Of a stretch of 18,818 bases of DNA, positions 8,169-15,575 are shown one piece after another. Position numbers and translations under genes: made by a program. Within the stretch, counting starts at the first letter, position 1; every line of letters starts with the position of its first letter. The notes beneath the pieces are model-generated. The model was given only the letters and a program-made list of their open reading frames with translations, was not told where the DNA came from and did no database searches. The stretch spans positions 1-18,818 of the forward strand of contig JBKOZS010000104.1 in the NCBI GenBank assembly GCA_046726015.1, in the 5' to 3' direction. The stretch comes from QHWT01 sp046726015 (GTDB taxonomy: Bacteria > Acidobacteriota > Vicinamibacteria > Vicinamibacterales > 2-12-FULL-66-21).

Positions 8169-11100
8169 TGCACGCTCCCTTGAAAGTTCACGGACGCCTG
8201 ACCGGCGGGTCCGTTCCAATCAATGGCCATCTGCCAGGCGCCAGCCATTCCGAACTCGGCGGTCGCGGCGTACCGGCCAGGGACGTTTGTGGGCGTCACC
8301 TGCAAACCGCTGGACATCGCCATGCCAGGCATCGACATGTTGCCGCTGGCCCGAACGGTTCCCACGTCCACGAGCGTGTTGCTCGCGGGTCGCCGGAATT
8401 CGATCAAGAAGGCGTTTCGACCCTGTCGGAGAGCTCCCTCTTGCGAACGGAGCACGACCTCGAGATCTCCTGAGCGGACCGTCTGAATAACGCCTGTTTC
8501 GGCGCGACCCGCCCACGAGTTGCCGCCACTGCGGGTCGCGATCCGCATCGCTGCGAACGCAGCAAGAGTCAGCAGCACGACGGCGAACCCGGCAATGACC
8601 GCGCGACGTGACACTGCCGGCCCCGGTGCATCGCGCCAGGGCTCGCCCTGGAGACCGAGCTGTCGCTCACGCAGCCAGAAAAAGATCACGGGCGTGACGA
8701 TCAGCACATGGACCAGGGACGACACCATGCCGCCCAGCACCGGAGTCGCCAACGGCTTCATGACTTCGGCTCCAACGTGTGTGCTCCACATGATCGGCAA
8801 CAGGCCAGCGATCACCGTCGAGACGGTCATCACTTTTGGCCGCAAGCGGAGCAACGCGCCTTCGATCACCGCATCCCTGAGCCCCGCCCGCGTCAGCGTT
8901 CCGCCCAGCTCGCGGCGCTTCCGCTCGACGGCCTCTTCCAGATAGATGACCATCACCACGCCGGTCTGCACCGCGGTGCCAAAGAGCGCGATGAAGCCGA
9001 CCCAGACCGCCACTGAAAAGTTGTAGCCAAGCAGCCACAGCAGGTAGACGCCGCCCGTCAATGCGAACGGAACGGCCAGCAGGACGTGCGCCGCTTCAGC
9101 GACTGAGTGATACGTGAAGTAGAGGAGCGTGAAGATGATGAGCAGGACGATCGGCAGAACGATCTGCAGCCGTTGCCGCGCGCGGTCCTGGTTCTCCCAT
9201 CGACCGCTCCAGCCAACGTAGTAGCCGGCCGGCAGCTTCACCTCCCGCGCAACGGTGCCACGCGCTTCCTCGACGAATCCGCCAACGTCTCGCCCTTGGA
9301 CATTCAGGAGGACAGTCGCGAGAAGCAGGCCGTTCTCTGACGAAATCATTGCGGGCCCGCGGGCATGCTGAATGTGGGCGACCTGACTGAGAGGCACCTG
9401 CGTGCCACTCGGGCCGGACACCAGCACGCTTCCGAGCGCCCGTGGATCGGCTCGATACTCCGGCGCATACCGAACGCGTACAGGGAAGCGCTCACGTCCC
9501 TCGATCGTCATCGTCAGCGTGGTCTCGCCGATCGCGTTTTCGACAACCTGCTGAAGATCACCGACACCGATGCCGTATCGCGCGGCGGCGGCGCGGTCGA
9601 CTGCGACGTTGAGGTACTGACCGCTCGTCACCTGTTCGGGGTAGACGTTGCTGGCACCCGGCACCTTTCGGATCACATCTGCCACCTTGCGCCCCAGGTC
9701 TTCGAGCACGCGCAAGTCGTTCCCGAAAATCTTCACGCCCACCTCCGATCGGATGCCGGTCGTGAGCATGTCAATTCGGTTGATGATCGGCATCGTCCAG
9801 ATGTTGGAGACGCCCGGGAGCTGCACGGCCTGACTCATCTCGCCGCGCAGTCGATCCAGCGTCATGCCGGCGCGCCATTGCGCCCTGGGCCTCAGATGGA
9901 CGATGGTCTCGGTCATGTTGAGTGGCGCCGGATCGGTGGACGTGTCAGCACGCGCGACCTTCGCCACCACGTAGGCGACTTCGGGGAACTTCATGAGGGT
10001 GGCGTTCTGGCGCGCGGCGATCTGCGTGTTCTCCTCGAGCGAGATGCTCGGGTCCGCGATGGGCATGAACATCAGATCGCCTTCGTTCAGGGCCGGCATG
10101 AACTCGCTGCCGATGCGTGTAGCCAATGCGAGTGCCCCGAGAAAGAGCAGCGCTGCCGTCCCGATCGTCAGCGCGCGATGTCGAAGCGCACTCTCGAGAG
10201 CCGGCTCGTAGACCCATCGCAGGCCACGCATGACCGGGTTCGCCTCTTCGGCGTGGAATCTGCCGCCGAGCAGCACACTGCACAGCACCGGCACCAACGT
10301 GACGGCGATGACGGTGGCTGCGAGGACGGCGAACGTCTTTGTGAAGGCGAGCGGGTGAAACAGCTTGCCTTCCTGACCGGTGAGCGCAAAGACCGGTATG
10401 AAGGCCAACAGAATGATGGCCATCGAGAAGAAGACCGGCCGTCCGACGAGCCGAGTCGACTCGCGCACGGTGTCCCAGACACGCGAGCGGTCGCGAGGAT
10501 CGACGTCGCGTTGTTCGACGAAGCGAAACGCGTTTTCCGTGACGACGATACCCGCATCGACGAGGACGCCGATCGCGATGGCAATGCCGGCAAGACTCAT
10601 GATGTTCGAGGAAATTCCGGCGTAGTACATGCCGAGGAAGGAGATCAGCACCGCGAGTGGCAGCGGCAGCGTGACAATCAGAATCGAACGGAAGTGCATC
10701 AAGAAGATGACGTGCGCCAACGTAACCAGCGCGATTTCCTCGATGAGGGCCGTGCGCAGGGTGCCGATCGCTTGTTCAATGAGCTCGGACCGGTCATAGA
10801 ACGGCAAGACTCTAACGCCCGACGGAAGGCCCGGTGCAATCTGGGCGATGCGCGCCTTGACGGCGTCGATCAGCGCCTTTGTGTTCACGCCCGTGCGAGC
10901 CACGACCACACCGCCGACAGCCTCGTGCGTGCCCTTCACCAGCGACGCGACCCTGAACGCATTGCCAACCTGTATGTTCGCGACCTGCTCGACGTATACG
11001 GGTACCCCGTTCGACGCACCGACTACGATCCGCTTGACGTCATCAACCCCTTGGATCAGGCCGACGCCGCGTACGATGAGCCACGCGCCGTTCGACTCGA

Positions 11101-11758
11101 GGACGTTGCCGCCGACATTGAGATTGCTGTCGCGAACGGCACTGACCACAGCACTGAGTGGGAGGTTGTAGACGCGCAGCCGGTTCGGATCGACGTCGAT
11201 CTGGTACTGCTGCACATGCCCGCCGACGGACGCCACTTCGGCGACGCCGGGCACCGAGTTGAGCTGGTAGCGGATGAACCAGTCTTGCAGCGTGCGCAGG
11301 TCGCGCAACGAATGGGTGGGACTTTCAACCGTGTACCAGAACACGTGGCCGACGCCGGTCGCGTCGGGTCCGAGCGTCGGCACTACACCGGTCGGGAGCG
11401 TCTTGCTCACCAGACTCATGCGCTCGAGCACGCGTGTCCGGGCGAAGTACAGGTCGACGTCGTCCTCGAAAATCACGTAGACCATCGAGAACCCGAAAGC
11501 GGACTGTGAGCGGACCACCCGCACCCCGGCGAGCCCTTGAAGGTTCGTCGTCAGCGGGTACGTGACCTGGTCCTCGACTTCCTGTGGGCTATGCCCGGCC
11601 CAGTCGGTGAAGACGATGACCTGGTTGTCCGAGAGGTCTGGAATCGCATCGATGGGGGTCGCGCGGAGCGCCCACCAGCCCCAGCCAGCGAGGCCGAGGT
11701 ACAGGACGATCACGATGAAGCGATTCTTCAGTGCAACGTCAATGAGGCGATTGATCAT
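8165..11758 (-). CDS. CusA-like heavy-metal RND efflux pump with C-terminal YtkA-like domain
   Basis: Inner-membrane pump of the second system, 1197 residues from ATG 11758 (MINRLIDVALKNRFIVI). A GTG at 11770 would add four residues, and neither start has a clear ribosome-binding site. Residues 1 to ~1045 are a complete HME-RND pump: TPIDAIPDLSDNQVIVFTDW near the N-terminus, the TM4 relay GVLVDAGIVVTEN (about residue 400), and the CusA-type pore segment MPIINRIDMLTTGIRSEVGV. About 150 residues are added after the usual end (WLRERQLGLQGEPW): a further hydrophobic segment (VIAGFAVVLLTLAAFAAM) and then a ~105-residue domain resembling YtkA-like periplasmic domains (SQEGALRQGRNAFLIEFR ... GRYAATAEFGMAGAWQM). 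Within it is a Met cluster, MSMPGMAM (Met1141, 1143, 1146, 1148), a plausible Cu(I)/Ag(I) site. The fusion is one continuous frame. Confidence 0.93.
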   Translation of the reverse strand: MINRLIDVALKNRFIVIVLYLGLAGWGWWALRATPIDAIPDLSDNQVIVFTDWAGHSPQEVEDQVTYPLTTNLQGLAGVRVVRSQSAFGFSMVYVIFEDDVDLYFARTRVLERMSLVSKTLPTGVVPTLGPDATGVGHVFWYTVESPTHSLRDLRTLQDWFIRYQLNSVPGVAEVASVGGHVQQYQIDVDPNRLRVYNLPLSAVVSAVRDSNLNVGGNVLESNGAWLIVRGVGLIQGVDDVKRIVVGASNGVPVYVEQVANIQVGNAFRVASLVKGTHEAVGGVVVARTGVNTKALIDAVKARIAQIAPGLPSGVRVLPFYDRSELIEQAIGTLRTALIEEIALVTLAHVIFLMHFRSILIVTLPLPLAVLISFLGMYYAGISSNIMSLAGIAIAIGVLVDAGIVVTENAFRFVEQRDVDPRDRSRVWDTVRESTRLVGRPVFFSMAIILLAFIPVFALTGQEGKLFHPLAFTKTFAVLAATVIAVTLVPVLCSVLLGGRFHAEEANPVMRGLRWVYEPALESALRHRALTIGTAALLFLGALALATRIGSEFMPALNEGDLMFMPIADPSISLEENTQIAARQNATLMKFPEVAYVVAKVARADTSTDPAPLNMTETIVHLRPRAQWRAGMTLDRLRGEMSQAVQLPGVSNIWTMPIINRIDMLTTGIRSEVGVKIFGNDLRVLEDLGRKVADVIRKVPGASNVYPEQVTSGQYLNVAVDRAAAARYGIGVGDLQQVVENAIGETTLTMTIEGRERFPVRVRYAPEYRADPRALGSVLVSGPSGTQVPLSQVAHIQHARGPAMISSENGLLLATVLLNVQGRDVGGFVEEARGTVAREVKLPAGYYVGWSGRWENQDRARQRLQIVLPIVLLIIFTLLYFTYHSVAEAAHVLLAVPFALTGGVYLLWLLGYNFSVAVWVGFIALFGTAVQTGVVMVIYLEEAVERKRRELGGTLTRAGLRDAVIEGALLRLRPKVMTVSTVIAGLLPIMWSTHVGAEVMKPLATPVLGGMVSSLVHVLIVTPVIFFWLRERQLGLQGEPWRDAPGPAVSRRAVIAGFAVVLLTLAAFAAMRIATRSGGNSWAGRAETGVIQTVRSGDLEVVLRSQEGALRQGRNAFLIEFRRPASNTLVDVGTVRASGNMSMPGMAMSSGLQVTPTNVPGRYAATAEFGMAGAWQMAIDWNGPAGQASVNFQGSVQ

Positions 11759-11850
11759 GAGCCACAACACTCGTCATGTCGCACGCGTACGCGCGCGAGC
11801 CTACGTGCTCGGACGTGATGCCCGAGCAGACACACGACGACCGTGGGTGG

Positions 11851-12255
11851 CTAAACGAGGAAGACCGAGAGGAGGATGTGACGTGGAACCGGCGGGCTAT
11901 GGATCGGCGCGTCCGTTCGCCAGCCGTCGGTCAACACAAGCGCCGGCGTGGTCGCCGGAACGACAACACCGACGCCCAGGACTGCAGCGGAGGTCGCCGT
12001 CACAGCGGTCGGGTTCGAGGAATTCGACTGTTCGCGCTCGGAGGCAGCGCAGCATGCATCCGCCTGCGCTTGCGTGATGAGGCGCCGTGAACCGGACTCG
12101 TCGGAGTGGTCCTTGTGCATCGGGCACTCCACGCCCTCAGCGCAGCACGTCATGCGCGCTTCGGGAGTCGGCGCCCATCCCGCGCATACCGCCGCGTTCC
12201 CGACGACCAGGGCCAGGCACAGGACGGCGACGGACAGACGATGGACAAATGCCAC
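11851..12255 (-). CDS. Small Cys/His-rich secreted protein heading the copper efflux operon
   Basis: A 134-residue protein starting at GTG 12255. Residues ~5-25 form a hydrophobic signal peptide ending near AVCAG. The mature part has clustered potential metal ligands: Cys37-Cys38, Cys44-Pro-Met-His47, His50, and Cys68-Cys69. It ends in PVPRHILLSVFLV, a hydrophobic tail that I associate with small proteins encoded before CusA-like operons, though I cannot name a family. The gene lies 92 bases upstream of the pump start on the same strand. No clear Shine-Dalgarno precedes the GTG. A periplasmic or membrane-tethered metal-sensing or metal-handling role is inference from the ligands and position. 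The antisense frames here lack such features. Confidence 0.7.
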   Translation of the reverse strand: MAFVHRLSVAVLCLALVVGNAAVCAGWAPTPEARMTCCAEGVECPMHKDHSDESGSRRLITQAQADACCAASEREQSNSSNPTAVTATSAAVLGVGVVVPATTPALVLTDGWRTDAPIHSPPVPRHILLSVFLV

Positions 12256-12261
12256 TGATCA

Positions 12262-12291
12262 AGGATGCTCGACGCCGGCAGGAGATGTCAA
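12262..12291 (-). promoter_or_regulatory. Possible sigma70-type promoter for the second efflux operon
   Basis: On the - strand a perfect TTGACA lies at 12291-12286, followed after 18 bases by CATCCT (12267-12262), which matches only three of six -10 positions. Transcription would start very near the GTG at 12255, which would give a leaderless or nearly leaderless message and fit the missing Shine-Dalgarno. The -10 match is weak, so this is tentative. Confidence 0.2.
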
Positions 12292-12310
12292 ACGGTCCAA
12301 CCTGGCGACG

Positions 12311-12699
12311 CTAAGCGGCGATAGCTGAAGACTGCGGTTCGAAGTGCTTCGCTAGCGCAGTCGCCATCTGGTTCACACACCATTTCGCATACGTTCTGCC
12401 AAACAGGAATCCCAACCAGTACGTCACCGATCCAACTGGAAGGTCGTAATCGATGGATACGCGCAGTTGCGCGCCACCCTTGAGCGGCGTTACTTGAACT
12501 CCCATCCTGTACGCCCCGATCACGAAAAGCCGGGGAGAGCCCGGATGTGTGAGCCGACAGTCTGCCCCTTGGCGGCGTCGAGTTCGACGGACATGCCACC
12601 GCCCCCCATCATCCAAGATGATCCGCTCATGTGAGATGACAGGCGTGAGTGGTCATCGACAAATGCAAACACCTGTTCGGGCGGCGCCTCGATGAACAC
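12311..12699 (-). pseudogene. Broken SRPBCC-type (polyketide cyclase/START-like) protein gene
   Basis: Two frames together give an SRPBCC-like protein. The N-terminal part, from about 12699, reads VFIEAPPEQVFAFVDDHSRL and goes on to WMMGGGGMSVELDAAKGQ and TVGSHIR. The C-terminal part in another frame reads SPRLFVIGAYRMGVQVTPL, then LRVSIDYDLP and a WCVNQMATALAKHF helix ending at the TAG at 12311. The opening matches the usual 'F.eaPpe.VFafvdD' start of this fold and the end matches its C-terminal helix. The central strands that normally lie between SHIR and PRLFVIG (about 25-30 residues) are missing, and the frame changes at the same place (~12530-12545). There is no good start codon: ITTE just upstream is out of frame with VFIEAPP, suggesting a second lesion. 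The product would be non-functional. Its original ligand is unknown. Confidence 0.7.
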
Positions 12700-12801
12700 T
12701 GTTCGGTCGTGATGGCGCGCGGCCTAGCACCCTCCGGTTCGCCAATCGGCAGAGAAGGTTTCAGCAGTTCTGATGCCAGCACACAGGGGCCAGTTCGAAG
12801 C

Positions 12802-12818
12802 CCGCGATCCCTTCGCGG
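12802..12818. repeat. Short perfect hairpin (6-bp stem)
   Basis: CCGCGA (12802-12807) and TCGCGG (12813-12818) form a perfect 6-bp GC-rich stem with a 5-base loop. Only TTT follows on the + strand, so it is a weak terminator candidate at best. It sits 12 bases before the larger inverted repeat. Confidence 0.45.
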
Positions 12819-12830
12819 TCGGGTTTCGGT

Positions 12831-12864
12831 GCGGAATTTTCGGCCGCCATTGGCGAAATTCCGC
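12831..12864. repeat. 9-bp perfect inverted repeat, candidate operator or structured leader
   Basis: GCGGAATTT (12831-12839) is repeated inverted as AAATTCCGC (12856-12864) with a 16-base spacer that itself contains GCC-ATT-GGC. As RNA it would form a long hairpin in the leader of the ATPase message; as DNA it has the symmetry expected of a dimeric regulator site. It lies 75 bases upstream of the ATPase start. I do not recognise it as a known CueR, CopY or CsoR box. Confidence 0.55.
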
Positions 12865-12938
12865 GCATCGTCAGTTCGGAGCCCCGTCAAGCGCTCAGGC
12901 GGCTTATCGTGTACCTGTTGCGAGGAGTTGAATCCGAG

Positions 12939-15035
12939 ATGCCCACGCCTGCGCGCCACCACCATCATCGGGACGACGAAGCGCCGACGCGACAGGCGCA
13001 CCGAGTAACCGCCGCGAGCCACGCTCATCCTCGCGGGGGTGCTCGAGACCACGGGCAACATGGTGCTCACGATCGTCACGCTGGCCATAGCGTCGAGATG
13101 TTCCGGGACAAGTTCTGGATCACGCTGCTGCTCAGCGTTCCCACGCTCGTGTGGAGTGACATGATCCAGCACTGGGCTCGGTTCACGGCGCCGACGTTCC
13201 ACGGATCCTCGTACATTCCGGCGGTGTTCGGCACGTCCGTGTACGTATACGGCGGCAGGGTATTCCTTGCAGGGGCCGTTCGCGATCTACGGGATCGCTT
13301 ACCCGGCATGATGACGCTGATCTCGCTGGCTATCAGCGTCGCGTTCATCTTCAGCCTTGCGGTGACGCTTGGTTATCCCGGAGACGCGCTCTGGTGGGAG
13401 CTGGCCACGCTCGTCACCATCATGCTGCTCGGCCACTGGATCGAAATGCGTTCGATCTTCCAAGCCAGTGGCGCCCTTCGTGAGCTCGCAAGGCTTCTAC
13501 CGAGCACGGGACAGCGAGTCGTGGGCGATCGAATTGAGGAAGTTCCGATTTCGGCGCTGGTCGAGGGCGACGTTGTGCTCGTCAGGCCCGGCGCCAGCAT
13601 CGCTGCTGACGGCATTGTGCGGAGCGGCGAGAGCGACGTCAACGAGTCGATGATCACCGGCGAGTCGGTCCCGGTCGAAAAGGTCGAAGGCTCAAAGGTG
13701 ATTGCTGGGACTGTGAACGGATCGGGATCGCTCCGCATCGAGGTCACGGGAGCGGGCGAACGGACTGCGCTTGCGAACATCATGCGACTGGTCGAGCAGG
13801 CGCAAACCTCGCGATCGCGTGCCCAGGCACTGGCCGATCGAGCCGCGTTCGTTCTGACGATCGTCGCCGTTGCTGCCGGCGCAGTCACGTTCATCGTGTG
13901 GACGGCGCTGGACGCACCCGGCGCATTCGCCATCGAACGCTTGGTTTCGGTGCTCGTCATTGCCTGCCCGCATGCGCTTGGCTTGGCGGTGCCCCTCGTG
14001 ATCGCCATTTCGACGACGCTCGGCGCGCGATCAGGCCTGCTCGTGCGCGACCGCCGCGGCCTTGAAGAGGCCCGACATCTGACCACCGTTGTTTTCGACA
14101 AAACAGGGACGCTCACGAGAGGCGAGTTCCGCGTGGTCGACATCGCGACCGACGGAGGCCTGACCCCGAACGAGGCGCTTCGTCTGGCCGCAGCCGTAGA
14201 GCGCGATTCGGAGCACACCATCGCTCAGGGCATCGTCAAGAGCGCCCAGGAACAGGTATTAAGCGTGCCCCGGGCCGACCAATTCGAAGCCATTCCGGGT
14301 CATGGGGTTCGCGCGGTTGTCGAGGGCAAGGAGTTCCACGTGGGAGGACCGGCGATGCTACGTCGCCTCTCCGTTACTCCGGCATCCACTGTGCTCGACG
14401 CCGCGAATCGAGCGGCGTCGCGTGGACAGGCTGCTGTGTACCTCCTGACGCGCACAAGCGCGATCGCTGTCTTCGCCGTCGCTGATGCGTTGAAGCCCGA
14501 GTCAAAGACTGCCATTCAACGACTTCACGATCAGCACATCGACGTCGTGATGCTGACGGGCGACGCCAAGGCCGTCGCGAATGCCGTGGCCGCAGACCTG
14601 GGGATTGACAAGGTTTTCGCCGAGGTCTTGCCTGGGGAGAAAGTAGACAAGGTCAAGGAACTGAAAGGATCGGGCAGGCGGGTCGCAATGGTCGGCGATG
14701 GCGTCAACGATGCTCCGGCCCTGCTCACGGCAGACGTGGGCATCGCGATCGGCGCGGGCACCGACGTCGCCGTAGAGGCAGGCGATGTCGTCCTCGTACG
14801 CAGCGACCCGCGAGACGTGCCGCGCATCATCGCGCTGAGCCATGCGAGTTATCGCAAAATGCTCCAGAACCTGTGGTGGGCCGCTGGGTACAACATCTTT
14901 GCGATTCCGCTGGCAGCCGGCGTTTTGGCCTCGCAAGGCATCCTGCTGCCGCCTGCGTTCGCCGCCGTCCTGATGTCGGCGAGCACAGTAATCGTGGCCG
15001 CCAATGCGCAATTGCTGCGCCGCGCCCGCTTGTGA
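12939..15035 (+). CDS. copB: Copper-translocating P1B-type ATPase, CopB-like (CPH motif)
   Basis: Inner-membrane ATPase exporting copper (or silver) from cytoplasm to periplasm, 698 residues from ATG 12939. GAGGAG at 12922-12927 lies upstream; an in-frame GTG at 12909 precedes that site and is therefore less likely. The N-terminus lacks the CxxC heavy-metal domain of CopA and instead has 12 His in the first ~51 residues (HHHH near residue 7, then DHGQHGAHDRHAGH), typical of CopB. Motifs in order: TGES phosphatase loop at 240-243, CPH (343-345) in the transport membrane helix, DKTGT phosphorylation site at 387-391, an HP-type nucleotide site (ERDSEHTIAQGI), TGD, and GDGVNDAP from 586. All are intact and the length fits the family. 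The CPH rather than CPC motif supports the CopB subgroup. It would supply periplasmic metal to the efflux pumps encoded nearby. Confidence 0.92.
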   Translation: MPTPARHHHHRDDEAPTRQAHRVTAASHAHPRGGARDHGQHGAHDRHAGHSVEMFRDKFWITLLLSVPTLVWSDMIQHWARFTAPTFHGSSYIPAVFGTSVYVYGGRVFLAGAVRDLRDRLPGMMTLISLAISVAFIFSLAVTLGYPGDALWWELATLVTIMLLGHWIEMRSIFQASGALRELARLLPSTGQRVVGDRIEEVPISALVEGDVVLVRPGASIAADGIVRSGESDVNESMITGESVPVEKVEGSKVIAGTVNGSGSLRIEVTGAGERTALANIMRLVEQAQTSRSRAQALADRAAFVLTIVAVAAGAVTFIVWTALDAPGAFAIERLVSVLVIACPHALGLAVPLVIAISTTLGARSGLLVRDRRGLEEARHLTTVVFDKTGTLTRGEFRVVDIATDGGLTPNEALRLAAAVERDSEHTIAQGIVKSAQEQVLSVPRADQFEAIPGHGVRAVVEGKEFHVGGPAMLRRLSVTPASTVLDAANRAASRGQAAVYLLTRTSAIAVFAVADALKPESKTAIQRLHDQHIDVVMLTGDAKAVANAVAADLGIDKVFAEVLPGEKVDKVKELKGSGRRVAMVGDGVNDAPALLTADVGIAIGAGTDVAVEAGDVVLVRSDPRDVPRIIALSHASYRKMLQNLWWAAGYNIFAIPLAAGVLASQGILLPPAFAAVLMSASTVIVAANAQLLRRARL

Positions 15036-15071
15036 ACCTGCGTTAATCCTGCCTGGAGTGTCGATTCCCGC

Positions 15072-15431
15072 TTGCCGTCATCGCAAGTTGCGAGTCCGAT
15101 AAACCCGCCGGCTCTCTCCGCGCGGCTTCCATCGTTCGGCCGGCCAATCAAGAGCTCCCGCGTGGCATTCCGCACCGCCAGCGTGGCGGCTGGATGTCCG
15201 GGGCGCGTCCTGCACGACTTCCGCAGAACCGCCGTCCGCAATCTCGTCCGCGCTGGCATTCCGGAGCGCGTCGCGATGCAGATGACGGGACACAAGACCC
15301 GGAGCGTGTTCGAGCGATACAATATCGTGAGCGCTGGCGACCTGCGCGAGGCTGCTAAGCGTCTCGACGCCGCGACAGGGACAATTTCAGGGACAATCGC
15401 GCAAAATCGGCGATCAGGGTCGAAAGTCTGA
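15072..15431 (+). pseudogene. Tyrosine recombinase (integrase), C-terminal remnant upstream of tRNA-Ser
   Basis: Only the last ~95 residues of an integrase catalytic domain are present; recognisable homology begins around GRPIKSSRVAFRTASVAAG (~15140). The catalytic box is visible as HDFRRTAVRN (HxxR), TGHKTRSVFERYNIVS (second His, and the nucleophile Tyr in ERYNIV), but the first catalytic Arg and the arm- and core-binding domains are missing. The first ~25 codons look unrelated and no real start is seen (a TTG at 15072 opens the frame). It ends 39 bases before the tRNA gene. I read it as the relic of an integrated element that used the tRNA locus; it cannot be an active integrase. Confidence 0.8.
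15376..15397 (+). repeat. 10-base direct repeat at the integrase remnant 3' end
   Basis: CAGGGACAAT occurs at 15376-15385 and again at 15388-15397, encoding the GTISGTIA tail of the recombinase remnant. Spaced direct repeats beside an integrase end and a tRNA could be arm-type binding sites, or simply a coding feature. Confidence 0.4.
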
Positions 15432-15470
15432 AATCCGCAAGTCCTTGTGCGACAATGGTTAGCTTCGTGC

Positions 15471-15564
15471 GGTGAGGTGGCCGAGAGGCTGAAGGCGGCG
15501 GTTTGCTAAACCGTTGTACGGGCTAAAACCTGTACCCAGGGTTCGAATCCCTGCCTCACCGCCA
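15471..15564 (+). tRNA. tRNA-Ser (anticodon GCT)
   Basis: This is a class II tRNA. The acceptor stem GGTGAGG (15471-15477) pairs with CCTCACC (15554-15560), followed by the discriminator G and an encoded CCA (15562-15564). The anticodon loop TTGCTAA has anticodon GCT at 15505-15507. A long variable arm (GTACGGG pairing with CCTGTAC) is diagnostic of Ser. The T arm is CAGGG-TTCGAAT-CCCTG. It reads AGC/AGU codons. Its 3' half is a classic integration target, and recombinase remnants lie on both sides. Confidence 0.96.
15540..15564 (+). other. Candidate attachment site at the 3' end of tRNA-Ser
   Basis: The T arm, acceptor 3' strand and CCA are the usual crossover region for tRNA-targeting tyrosine recombinases. 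Two recombinase remnants flank this tRNA. I found no second copy of this sequence within the window, so the other att half is either outside it or lost. Confidence 0.35.
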
Positions 15565-15575
15565 GTTAAGTTTCT

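Larger units (their letters stand above)
12700..12938. other. Non-coding gap upstream of the copper ATPase
   Basis: This gap lies between the broken SRPBCC gene (- strand) and the ATPase (+ strand). Open frames crossing it are antisense shadows or lack homology. It holds two inverted repeats (listed separately) and the ATPase ribosome-binding site GAGGAG at 12922-12927. I find no convincing -35/-10 pair. Confidence 0.5.

Noticed and set aside
9365..11509. 714-codon open frame on the + strand
   Set aside because: It lies wholly antisense to the CusA-like pump. Its translation is rich in Arg/His/Asp with no motif; long antisense frames are common opposite high-GC genes.
12802..12824. Rho-independent terminator
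   Set aside because: The stem is only 6 bp and is followed by three T; it also lies upstream of the ATPase with no + strand gene to terminate.
12930..12938. Second att copy (GAATCC resembling the tRNA T arm)
   Set aside because: Only a six-base match to the tRNA 3' end, expected by chance.
12627..13202. 191-codon - strand frame across the gap before the ATPase
   Set aside because: Arg/Pro-rich with no domain. It overlaps the ATPase start antisense, and its end covers the SRPBCC remnant in the wrong frame.
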